Of a stretch of 64,000 nt of DNA, positions 53,281 to 61,566 are shown piece by piece. The position numbers were made by a program, and so were the translations under genes. The stretch spans positions 1 through 64,000 of the forward strand of contig JBBDNK010000008.1 of the NCBI GenBank assembly GCA_040877625.1, written 5' to 3'. How positions within the stretch are numbered: position 1 is the first letter of the stretch; each line of letters begins with the position of its first letter. The notes under the pieces are model-generated. The model saw only the letters and a program-made list of their open reading frames with translations, was not told where the DNA came from and made no database searches. The DNA is from Methylonatrum sp040877625. GTDB lineage: Bacteria > Pseudomonadota > Gammaproteobacteria > Nitrococcales > Aquisalimonadaceae.

Positions 53281-53746
53281 CCACCGGATTGCCCCTTCTG
53301 AACGACCTGAGAAAGCATCCATTCGGGTTCTTTTTACGATTAATGTCAACGCCGGTTTTAATTCAAGGCGTTGACTGCAAATTGTGCTGTACGTTTGGCG
53401 TTTTGTGCGCTATATCACTATTTCAGGCTCTGAAATGTGTCGGGTATCGGCGTCAGTTTAAAAGACAACTGCAACCCGACGACACCACAAAGGCAGCGAT
53501 GCCGCCGAGGGCCTGGAGTTCTGTCTGGCTACAGAGGGCATCAGAGGTCACCGTTTCGCGGTGACGATGGACTGATGCAAGTACTGCCCTACGGATCTCT
53601 CCGGATTCAAGGAAATGGACGTCAGCCCGCAGGCACTGGCGGGCGTTGTCATCGGTACGAAAAGCCTTGCGCGCCAAGCAAGTGCCGGGGTTGATCGGGA
53701 CAAGTGCCGGTCATCAAGGACAGAAATAACGAAAGGAAGTAGAGCA
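53281..53746. other. Gene-free leader of the EPS operon
   Basis: These 466 bases show no credible gene. The left part is AT-rich and contains a perfect inverted repeat, GTCAACGCC (53345-53353) and GGCGTTGAC (53367-53375), with a 13-base loop. Just after it, TGGCGTTTTGTGCGCT (53396-53411) has the GG-N10-GC spacing of a sigma-54 promoter but matches the rest poorly. AAGGAAG before 53747 is the ribosome-binding site of the next gene. Confidence 0.4.
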
Positions 53747-55140
53747 ATGATTCGTTTGTTTGGTCATTATGTGCCGCGCAACACACTGCTGATCGCAATT
53801 GTGGAAGCGCTGCTACTGGTTTGTTCGCTGTATCTGGCATTGCTGGTCCTGCCGAGTGCGGAGACCTTCCACCCCGGTATGGTTGATATCAGAGAAGCCA
53901 TTGTATTTGTCGCCGTGATGCTGCTGGCCATGAGCATGACGGGTCTCTACGTGCAGCACGTGCTGGAAGGCTGGATCGGCATGTTCTTCCGGCTGGTGCT
54001 GGCATGTTCCCTCGGCGTGGCGGCATTGATGGCCATGCGTCTCGTGGATGGAGCGCCGGAATTGTTCTCGGGCACGCTGGCACCGATGAGCGGCGCAATC
54101 GCGCTGTCGGCAATCTCGGTCGAGCGGTTGATGTTCTCTCGCTGGGGCCGATTGTCCGCCCTGCGGCGCCGCGTCATCGTTTTGGGCACCGGTTCGCGGG
54201 CAGAGGAGATCGATCAGTTGGCGCGCCGGCGCAACGCCGTCAATTCCCCGCAGGTTCTCGGTTTCCTGGCCACCAACGAACGCCAGCATGAAGTGCTGTC
54301 CAGCCGCCGCTTGCAGATGCGTGACGATGAAACGCTCATGCAGTTCGCCAAGCGCCTGGATGTCAACGAGATCGTTACGGCCGTGCGTGATCGGCGCGCA
54401 GGCGGCCTGCAGCCCGATGCCTTGCTCGACTGCCGCCTGAACGGGATTGCGGTCACCGAACTGTCGTCCTTCTTCGAGCGTGAATACGGACAGCTTCGAC
54501 TCGAATCACTGAACGCAAGCTGGATGATCTATGGCGATGGCTTTCGCCAGGACTGGTTGCGCAATGCCGTAAAGCGCGGCTTTGATCTGGCCGCCAGTAC
54601 TGTGTTGCTGATTATTGCGCTGCCGATCATGCTGCTGACCGCGCTGTGCATTCTCCTCACCATGGGGCGGCCGATTTTCTACAAGCAGCGCCGGGTTGGC
54701 CGTGGCGGGAAGGAATTCTCCATCTACAAGTTCCGCAGCATGTGCAACGACGCGGAGAAGAACGGCGCCCGCTGGGCCAGTGCCGATGATAACCGTGTGA
54801 CGCCGGTCGGGCGGGTGATCAGGAAGCTGCGTATCGACGAACTCCCGCAGATCATCAACGTGTTCCGGGGCGATATGAGCTTTGTCGGGCCGCGCCCCGA
54901 GCGGCCGGAGTTTGTCAGCGATCTCGCCGAGCAGATCCGGTACTACAACGCGCGCCACTGCATCAGGCCGGGAATTACCGGCTGGGCGCAAGTACGCTAC
55001 CCCTATGGTGCATCGGTTGAGGATGCCAGGGAAAACTGCAGTATGATCTGTACTACGTCAAAAACCACAGCCTGTTCCTCGACATCACGATCCTGATGCA
55101 GACCTTTGAAGTGGTCTTCGGGGGGCGCGGGGCACGCTGA
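53747..55140 (+). pseudogene. EPS priming sugar transferase (XrtA locus), frameshifted near its end
   Basis: A polyprenyl-phosphate sugar transferase of about 464 residues that starts the exopolysaccharide repeat unit. There are four N-terminal membrane helices, a nucleotide-binding-like middle domain (RRRVIVLGTGSRAEEID), a fifth helix and a catalytic domain with FYKQRRVGRGGKEFSIYKFR, RIDELPQIINV and FVGPRPERPEF. It matches the family in PEP-CTERM/XrtA systems. At about 55035 a base is missing in GGGAAAACTGC: the frame runs to a false stop at 55096, while YDLYYVKNHSLFLDITIL and GGRGAR* continue in the next frame to 55140. The lost part is the last 35 residues, so activity may persist. A sequencing error is possible. 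Confidence 0.85.
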
Positions 55141-55161
55141 TACAATTCAACGTCCCGGTCT

Positions 55162-56193
55162 ATGTATCTCGAGCATTTCCGCCTCAAGGATCATCCGTTT
55201 CGGCTGACGCCAGATCAGGATTTCTTCTATATGGGCCATGGCCATGCCAGGGCCAAGGCCTATATGGATTACACGGTGGTGAGCAGGGATGGTTTCGTCG
55301 TTATTACCGGCGAAATCGGCGCCGGCAAGACGACGCTGCTGAATAAAATAATTGCTGAGATGTCCGAGGACGTCGTCCTTGCGCACATCAACCAAAGCCG
55401 CCTGAGCGACGTCGAGTTCCTGCAGGCGGTGGTCAGCGCCTTCGGCATGGACATCGCCAATGCCGGCAAGGTCGAGCTCCTCAATCGATTGCGTTCATTC
55501 CTCCAGCGCCAGTTTGAAGCTGACCGCCGCGTTGTATTGGCGGTGGACGAGGCCCAGAGTCTGGGGTATCCGGTCCTGGAAGAGATTCGCCAGCTTGTGG
55601 GCTCGGAGGCCGACAAGTCCAAGCTGATAAGCGTGATTCTCATGGGGCAGCCGGAGTTGAGGGATCTGATCAACTCGCCGCAAATGGAACAGCTGTCACA
55701 GCGGGTCAGGCTGCGGTTTCACCTCGGACCGCTGACCAGGGAAGAGGTCAGAAAATACATACGCCACCGCCTTCGCGTGGCCCGGGCAGTCTCTGGCGAT
55801 CTATTCGCGGACGGCGCCTACGATGCCATCTATCGCTACGCGGGCGGCATTCCGCGGCTGATCAATTCCTTGTGTGATATGGCGATGCTCACCGCGTTTG
55901 TCGACAATCAGTTTCAGGTCTCGGCGGCCATCGTGAAACAGGCTGCCGAAGAACTGGACTGGCCGTTGTTCGAAGCGCGCCAGGCAGCCATGCGTCGGCA
56001 GGGTGTGGCGCCGCCATCCACGGATGGCGGTCAGGCAGACCGGGAGATCAATGTTGCGGATATATCGGAGCTGGCCAAGGCATTCACCGCGGGTATCCAC
56101 GGTGTTGCGGATGCCATGGATGGGCTGCGAAAGGATCTGCAGGCAATTGATCGTCGTCTGGAGGAACTGGCAAAACGCCTGGAGAGGCGCTAG
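55162..56193 (+). CDS. XrtA-associated ATPase (ExeA-like AAA)
   Basis: A 343-residue AAA ATPase. It opens MYLEHFRLKDHPFRLTPDQD, the mark of this family, then Walker A GEIGAGKTT near residue 51 and Walker B VVLAVDEAQSLG. The middle resembles the ExeA/GspA secretion ATPase. The C-terminus (about 295-343) is a short coiled coil. It is a regular member of exosortase A loci, where its exact task is not known. It follows the sugar transferase by 21 bases. Confidence 0.92.
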   Translation: MYLEHFRLKDHPFRLTPDQDFFYMGHGHARAKAYMDYTVVSRDGFVVITGEIGAGKTTLLNKIIAEMSEDVVLAHINQSRLSDVEFLQAVVSAFGMDIANAGKVELLNRLRSFLQRQFEADRRVVLAVDEAQSLGYPVLEEIRQLVGSEADKSKLISVILMGQPELRDLINSPQMEQLSQRVRLRFHLGPLTREEVRKYIRHRLRVARAVSGDLFADGAYDAIYRYAGGIPRLINSLCDMAMLTAFVDNQFQVSAAIVKQAAEELDWPLFEARQAAMRRQGVAPPSTDGGQADREINVADISELAKAFTAGIHGVADAMDGLRKDLQAIDRRLEELAKRLERR

Positions 56194-56217
56194 ATTCACG
56201 CGTGAATGGCCACAAAA

Positions 56218-56245
56218 AACCGCCACGTTAGCGGCGGTTCTTTGT
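56218..56245. terminator. Bidirectional terminator
   Basis: AACCGCC (56218-56224) and GGCGGTT (56233-56239) form a seven-base stem with an eight-base loop, followed by TTCTTTGTT and preceded by an A-run. It lies between the convergent ATPase and PEP-CTERM genes and can end transcription from both sides. Confidence 0.8.
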
Positions 56246-56267
56246 TAAGCCGTACAGATTACCTGAT

Positions 56268-56945
56268 TCAGGTATTCCGGCGCCGCCTCATCGCGAAGCC
56301 CAGCCCCGCAAGACCCAGACCCAGCAGCCCAAGCATTCCGGGCTCAGGCACTTCCGTACCGTTGCCATTCTCGGGGCCGAACACGTGGGAGTCATGGTCG
56401 CCGGTAAAGCGGATCGGGAACTGGGACAACTCCACCCCGTTAGCGAAATCACCCAATATTGCCAGCCGCAGCGTGTCGGAAGCGCCTTCCGTCAAGCCGG
56501 TGTTGCCGCTCGCGCAATTGTTGCCGGCGTAGCTGCAGATATCGACCTTGTGAGACGGCATGTTCGGTGTTGGCTCAAGCGCGACTTTCTTGAAAACGTT
56601 ACCCGCGGTGACCAGCTCAATCGAGCTCGCGCTCGGGTCAACGTCGAAGCCAAATGCCGTCAGGCGTGTGACATCGCCGGTCGTCGACGTGTTCTTGGCG
56701 AAGATGTCGAACACCACTTTTCCGCTGTCGAATGAAATCAGCGTGAACTGCGTTTCCCCGGTCAGCACTGCACTGCCGACATCGAGCGAATAGTTGAAGT
56801 TGTAGCTGGAGCCAGCCGCTGTCGTGTTATCGACGGAAATCAGGGCGGCCGATGCCTGGGTTGTCAGAAGCATGAGGCCAAGAAAACCGGCTGCTTTGCC
56901 AAGGCTGGCAAGCTTGCGGGTTGCTGTAGTGGCGATTGTCTTCAT
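56268..56945 (-). CDS. PEP-CTERM sorting-signal protein
   Basis: A 225-residue secreted protein. A signal peptide (about residues 1-33, ending TTQASA) is followed by a beta-rich domain with one pair of cysteines (CSYAGNNC). The C-terminus (199-225) is VPEPGMLGLLGLGLAGLGFA followed by MRRRRNT: the PEP motif, membrane helix and Arg cluster recognised and cut by exosortase. It is thus a likely substrate of the XrtA at 63126. A sigma-54 promoter lies upstream at 57037. Confidence 0.92.
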   Translation of the reverse strand: MKTIATTATRKLASLGKAAGFLGLMLLTTQASAALISVDNTTAAGSSYNFNYSLDVGSAVLTGETQFTLISFDSGKVVFDIFAKNTSTTGDVTRLTAFGFDVDPSASSIELVTAGNVFKKVALEPTPNMPSHKVDICSYAGNNCASGNTGLTEGASDTLRLAILGDFANGVELSQFPIRFTGDHDSHVFGPENGNGTEVPEPGMLGLLGLGLAGLGFAMRRRRNT

Positions 56946-57036
56946 CTTTCATTGCTCCGACGGTAAGCTTGTTTGTTCAATTGCTGAGCCGTGACGCTGG
57001 GTTGACCGGCTCAGTACACTCTACACAGGACTATAA

Positions 57037-57052
57037 TGCATAGCATGTGCCA
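57037..57052 (-). promoter_or_regulatory. Sigma-54 promoter for the PEP-CTERM gene
   Basis: On the minus strand the sequence is TGGCACATGCTATGCA. It has the full TGGCAC -24 box and a TGC-A -12 box at the exact GG-N10-GC spacing. The start of transcription would be near 57026, giving a leader of about 80 bases. PEP-CTERM genes in other XrtA bacteria have been reported to depend on PrsK/PrsR and RpoN. Confidence 0.7.
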
Positions 57053-57176
57053 GAGTTGTTGAAATGTATATTTGTCAGTGCCTTATAAGAATTATTCCTA
57101 TATGGAAACCGCGTTGCCTATCATTGATGTAAAAATTCTCGACATTGGTCGGAACGAATGCAGGCGTGTCACGCGG

Positions 57177-58196
57177 TTACCGCAATTCGATGCGGGTAAC
57201 GTGAAATGCCAGATCCGTCGAGCCGTGTGTGCTGAACAGTATCAGGGTTGAAATGCGCCCCAGGTCCATTTGCCGATTGGCCGGTGCATCTCTTATCTGG
57301 TCCAACGGAATTTCGAATCTTGATCGGGTACGCGGGGCTAGCGCTAACGCATGGTTCAGCCGGTCGGCGTAGCGCTCATCATGCTCGGCGTCGTTGATGC
57401 GCAGGGTGAGCGGCAGTGTAACGGCGCCAGGATTGGTGAGATCGAGAACCAGGTGATCGTAGCCACGCCAGTTTTCACGGGGCGCGACCACGGTAATGCC
57501 GCTGTAGCGGCCGGGTTGAAGGCCCACCCGTAACGAATTTCCATTCTCCGGCAGGGACCATTCCGGGGGGAGTCGCGTTAGCGACGTGTGCGCATTTCGC
57601 GCCGTTATCAAGACCTGGTCAAGCCGCCCGTCAAACTGCAGCAGCACCGGGAAATCCATGGCCCGCTTGGCATGGGCGGAAACCACAACCCCCAAGGGTA
57701 TGGCAATGATTGCGGTCGTGGCCAGGACCGCGGCCAAAAGGACCATGCGCCCGGCCCGCGACCGAACTATGCGCGGGGCATCGTCGTCCCACAAGGCGAA
57801 TCCGGCGAGGCCGGCCGCGGCGCCGAGCAGATTGACGGTTACATCGGCAAGCGAGGCAACCCGCTCCGCGATCAGCAGTTGCAATGCCTCCGTGCCGATT
57901 GCCAGCAGTGCCAGAATCAGGCTCGAAATGATGTAATTGCGGTGCCCGCGAGCAAGCGGCGGCGGGCCGACAACCTTTAAAAGCAGGGGCGTCGTGATTG
58001 CAAGTGCGGCGAACAGCGGGAAATGCGCGGCATTCAGAAGCGCCTGCTGCAGATGCCCGGCTTCAGGGATTGATCCGAAAAACCAGCCTGCGAGTAATGC
58101 CAGCGCAGCGCAGAGGAGTACGCACACAAACACAGCCCGCGGCATTCCGCGCTGTTCGACTTCGGTTACCGATGCGGTATGCTGCTCCGTTAGCAC
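57177..58196 (-). CDS. VanZ-family membrane protein with C-terminal beta domain
   Basis: A 339-residue protein. The N-terminal half (about 18-140) has four hydrophobic segments and the VanZ pattern (AHFPLFAALAI, then GTEALQLLIAERVASLADVTVNLLG). A further membrane helix is near 150-172. The C-terminal half is predicted beta-rich (YSGITVVAPRENWRGYDHLV, then LTLRINDAEHD) and resembles carbohydrate-binding CIA30-like domains. VanZ-like proteins are frequent in EPS and exosortase loci; function unknown. A start at codon 18 (MPRAVFV) is possible. Confidence 0.75.
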   Translation of the reverse strand: MLTEQHTASVTEVEQRGMPRAVFVCVLLCAALALLAGWFFGSIPEAGHLQQALLNAAHFPLFAALAITTPLLLKVVGPPPLARGHRNYIISSLILALLAIGTEALQLLIAERVASLADVTVNLLGAAAGLAGFALWDDDAPRIVRSRAGRMVLLAAVLATTAIIAIPLGVVVSAHAKRAMDFPVLLQFDGRLDQVLITARNAHTSLTRLPPEWSLPENGNSLRVGLQPGRYSGITVVAPRENWRGYDHLVLDLTNPGAVTLPLTLRINDAEHDERYADRLNHALALAPRTRSRFEIPLDQIRDAPANRQMDLGRISTLILFSTHGSTDLAFHVTRIELR

Positions 58197-58406
58197 GGCT
58201 TATTCCCTTCGGGCAATGGGTCGCGGGTGACAGTCAGTGAATCTATATCAATAACGCCGCAATTACTGGATGCTGGTCACGCCGACATAGTACTATCAAC
58301 AGGCGGCTGTACAGAAACCCCCTCTACCGCTTTGGCCGAGCCATGCCGGCTTGTCAACGTGGGTTCAAACGGGTCGGTGGCAGCGGCATGGAGGGAATTT
58401 TAAAGG

Positions 58407-59024
58407 ATGAAATGGATGAGTTATTGCAAATTCTGGATGACCCTGGTGCTGATCGGCGCCCTTACCGCGTGCGGGGCGCCCCGCGGCCCCGGAAGTATCA
58501 ATGCGCCGAGCGAGGCTGAGAGCGAATACGTTATCGGTGCCGGCGATGAGTTACAGATCTACGTGCGCAATAATCCGGATCTTTCGGTGACGCTTCCGGT
58601 GCGGCCGGACGGCAGAATATCAGTGCCAATGGTTCAGGACGTTCGCGCAGCCGGCAAAACACCGTCGACACTTGCCGGTGAACTGGAACGCGAGCTTGAG
58701 GCGTATATCCGCAACCCGAATGTGACCGTGATGGTCCGGAGTTTTGTCGGAGCGTATGCGGATCAGGTGCGTATCATCGGCCAGGCGGTACAACCCCAGG
58801 CGATTCCCTACCGCGATGGCATGACCGTGCTGGATGCCATTATTCAGGCCGGTGGCCTGACCCAGTTTGCCGCGGGTAACCGCGCCCGTCTCGTGCGCGG
58901 CAACGGCGATGACAGTCGTAGCTTCCCGCTGCGCCTGAACGATCTGGTGAATAGTGGAGATCTGCGTCAGAACCACGTACTCCGCCCTGGTGACATTCTG
59001 ATTATTCCGGAGGCTTATTTCTGA
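58407..59024 (+). CDS. Polysaccharide export lipoprotein (Wza-like, XrtA type)
   Basis: A 205-residue outer-membrane export protein. The signal ends in a lipobox, LTAC with Cys22. The poly_export domain follows (YVIGAGDELQIYVRNNPDLS, then VRPDGRISVPMVQDVRAAG), and a SLBB-like domain holds VRIIGQAVQPQAIPYRDGM and VLDAIIQAGGLTQFA. It lacks the long Wza C-terminal helix, as is usual in the XrtA type. A weak TAAAGGATG leader overlaps the start. Confidence 0.92.
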   Translation: MKWMSYCKFWMTLVLIGALTACGAPRGPGSINAPSEAESEYVIGAGDELQIYVRNNPDLSVTLPVRPDGRISVPMVQDVRAAGKTPSTLAGELERELEAYIRNPNVTVMVRSFVGAYADQVRIIGQAVQPQAIPYRDGMTVLDAIIQAGGLTQFAAGNRARLVRGNGDDSRSFPLRLNDLVNSGDLRQNHVLRPGDILIIPEAYF

Positions 59025-59104
59025 AGGTGCGGCCTTTGGCGGTAAGCGTCCATCACCCTTGCCATTTCATTGCTGAAATGTGCCATTGAGGGCAAGACAT
59101 TCCC

Positions 59105-60670
59105 ATGCATGATCTGTTTAATTTCGTGCTCGGCGAATTACGAGGTACCTGGCGGTTTCGCTGGTCCGCGCTCGTCGTCGCCTGGCTGGTGGTCATTGCC
59201 GGCACATTTGCCATTCTGACCATGCCCGACGAGTATCGCGTCCAGGCGCGGGTTCAGGTGGATACCGAGTCCATGCTTCAGCCGCTGCTGGAGGGGCTTG
59301 CGATTGCCCCCGATCTCGGCACCCGCGTGCAGATGCTGACCAACACCCTGCTCAGCAGGGATAACCTTGAGCGTATCGCCCGCGAGAGCGATGTGAGCCT
59401 GCAGGCGCGCACGCCCCTTGAAGAAGAGGCTGTGCTTGAGCGGCTCCGCCGGGGCATCGGTATCAACTCCGCCCGGCGCAGCAATGTCTATCAGATTACA
59501 TACACCGCGGGCTCACCCGGGCAGGCGCGTCAGGTGGTGCAGTCCGTCATCGACATTCTCATGGAACAGACCCTGGGGATGTCCCGCGCGGACTCCGCGT
59601 CCGCCACCGAGTTTCTTGAGCGGCAGGTCCAGGAGCACGAGAACCAGCTGCGCGCGGCCGAGCAGCGGCTGGCCGAATTCAAGCGCGAGAACGTTGGTCT
59701 GCTGCCCGAGCAGGGCGGCCGCGATTATTACCAGCGGCTGCGCGCGGGGGAGGACGAACTGGAGCGGCTTGAATCCGAGCTGCGCACCGCGGAGAACCGG
59801 CGTAGCTCACTTCGGGAAGAAGTCGCCGCCATGGAATCCGGCCAGCAGGTCCGCCAGATGGACAACCCCCGGATCGTCGCCATGGATGAGCAGATCCGCC
59901 AGAGCAAGGCCCGCCTGGACGAATTGCTGCTCCGTTATACCGACTCCCACCCTGATGTGGTCGCGCAGCGCGACCAGATCGCCCGCCAGGAGCGCGAGCG
60001 CGAGCAGATCGGTAACCAACCCTCGCTTACCGAGACGGCCGACCTCAGCAGCAACCCCGTCTATCAGGAGTTGCAGATCCGCCTTAATGACGTTCGCTCC
60101 GAAATCGCCGCGCTGAATACCCAGATAGCCGACCAGCGTTCACGGATCGAGAGCCTGCTTGCCCGGGTCGACGATATCACCGAGGTCGAGACCAGATTGG
60201 CCGATCTGGCCCGCACCTATAACGTCACCCGCGAGCGTTACCAGACCTTGCTCGGCCGGCTCAGTACCGCGGAGATGTCGACGCGAGCCGACGAAACAGG
60301 TGGCCAGGTGCAGTTCCGTATCATCGATCCGCCCGCGACGCCGCTGCAGCCGTCCGGTCCGCCCCGCCAGTTGTATATGGTGGCGCTGCTGGCGGTAAGC
60401 CTGGGTATCGGTGCAGGCTTCGCATTCTTTCTGCATCAGCTCAGGCCCGTCTTCCAGAATCCGCGGCTGCTCGCTCAATGGACCGGCAGGCCCGTACTTG
60501 GCTCGGTCAGTCTGGTTATGTCACCGACGCAGCGCGGCCTCAAGTTCGGCGCGTTGGCGGTGTTCGGCGTCGCGGTTCTGATCCTGGTGGCGGTCGCCGG
60601 TGTCGGTGCGATGTATGCCGATATCGGTGCGGAACATGCCGAGGTGCTGATGCGGAGGTTGCCCCTGTGA
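59105..60670 (+). CDS. Polysaccharide chain-length determinant (Wzz-like, XrtA type)
   Basis: A 521-residue inner-membrane co-polymerase. The first membrane helix is at about 22-41 and the Wzz domain follows (YRVQARVQVDTESMLQPLLE). The middle (about 165-400) is a long coiled coil rich in Glu, Arg and Gln. The closing part has PPATPLQPSGPPRQLYMVAL and two more hydrophobic stretches. It controls chain length together with the kinase encoded next, whose GTG start overlaps its stop. Confidence 0.92.
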   Translation: MHDLFNFVLGELRGTWRFRWSALVVAWLVVIAGTFAILTMPDEYRVQARVQVDTESMLQPLLEGLAIAPDLGTRVQMLTNTLLSRDNLERIARESDVSLQARTPLEEEAVLERLRRGIGINSARRSNVYQITYTAGSPGQARQVVQSVIDILMEQTLGMSRADSASATEFLERQVQEHENQLRAAEQRLAEFKRENVGLLPEQGGRDYYQRLRAGEDELERLESELRTAENRRSSLREEVAAMESGQQVRQMDNPRIVAMDEQIRQSKARLDELLLRYTDSHPDVVAQRDQIARQEREREQIGNQPSLTETADLSSNPVYQELQIRLNDVRSEIAALNTQIADQRSRIESLLARVDDITEVETRLADLARTYNVTRERYQTLLGRLSTAEMSTRADETGGQVQFRIIDPPATPLQPSGPPRQLYMVALLAVSLGIGAGFAFFLHQLRPVFQNPRLLAQWTGRPVLGSVSLVMSPTQRGLKFGALAVFGVAVLILVAVAGVGAMYADIGAEHAEVLMRRLPL

Positions 60671-61566
60671 ATACGATTGTAAAGGCGCTTGAGCGCCTGC
60701 GTCAGTCCGGACAGGGAGGGCCGTCCGCTGCCCCGGAGATTGGAAATCCGCCGCGTGCCGGGAGCAAGGCCCCGGGGGCAGCCGATTCACCGCTTGGTTC
60801 ACCGTCGCCCCCCGCACGGAGCGGGCCGCCGTTGGACATCGATCTGGGGCAACTGCGCCGGTATGGCATATTCCCGCCATCGGCCATGGAGGGGACCCTG
60901 CGCGATCAGTACCGGCGCATCAAGCGCCCGCTGCTCGCCAATGCAACCGGCCGTGGCGCAGTGGCCGTGGACCGCGGCAACCTGATCATGGTCACCAGTG
61001 CCATCCCAGGCGAGGGCAAGACGTTTACCTCCCTGAACCTGGCCCTCAGCATTGCGCAGGACCCCGACTTTTCCGTGACCCTGGTGGATGGCGACGTCGC
61101 CCGCGCCCATGCCAGCAAGCTGCTGGGCGTGCAGGACCGTCCCGGCCTGCTCGACCTGCTGGCGGATGAATCGCTGCGGGCATCCGACCTCATATTGCCG
61201 ACCAGTATCGAGTCGCTGTTCGTGTTGCCGGCTGGGCGGCCCCATCCGCTCAGCGAAGAGTTGCTATCCAGTCACCGCATGGAACGCGTGGTCTCCGCGC
61301 TGGCGGACCCGACACCGCGGCATATCATCCTGTTCGACTCGCCGCCGCTGCTGGCGACATCCGAGGCGGTGACGCTGTCGAGCAGCGTGGGGCAGATCGT
61401 GATGGTCGTGAAAGCATCCTCGACCCTGCGCCAGCAGGTAACGGCGGCCATCGAGCTGCTGGACCCTGAAAAGGCCATCAACCTTGTGCTGAACCAGCTG
61501 CTGGGCGGAGCCGGCGGAAGTGAATACGGAGGCTACTATGCACATTACTCCGACGCGGAAAGATAG
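60667..61566 (+). CDS. Tyrosine autokinase of the XrtA EPS locus
   Basis: A 299-residue BY-kinase that phosphorylates its own tail and so regulates EPS export. The start is GTG in a GTGA overlap with the chain-length gene, giving MNTIVKALERLRQSG, the family opening; longer frames upstream lack this. After a Pro/Ser/Gly linker the Walker A motif TSAIPGEGKT is near residue 110, Walker A' is VTLVDGDVARAH and Walker B is HIILFDSPPLLAT. The tyrosine cluster is at the end (YGGYYAHYSD). Confidence 0.92.
   Translation: MNTIVKALERLRQSGQGGPSAAPEIGNPPRAGSKAPGAADSPLGSPSPPARSGPPLDIDLGQLRRYGIFPPSAMEGTLRDQYRRIKRPLLANATGRGAVAVDRGNLIMVTSAIPGEGKTFTSLNLALSIAQDPDFSVTLVDGDVARAHASKLLGVQDRPGLLDLLADESLRASDLILPTSIESLFVLPAGRPHPLSEELLSSHRMERVVSALADPTPRHIILFDSPPLLATSEAVTLSSSVGQIVMVVKASSTLRQQVTAAIELLDPEKAINLVLNQLLGGAGGSEYGGYYAHYSDAER

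Noticed and set aside
53396..53411. Firm sigma-54 promoter for the EPS operon
   Set aside because: Only TGGC and the GG/GC spacing fit; the -12 box reads GCGC instead of TTGC. Too weak to list as a promoter.
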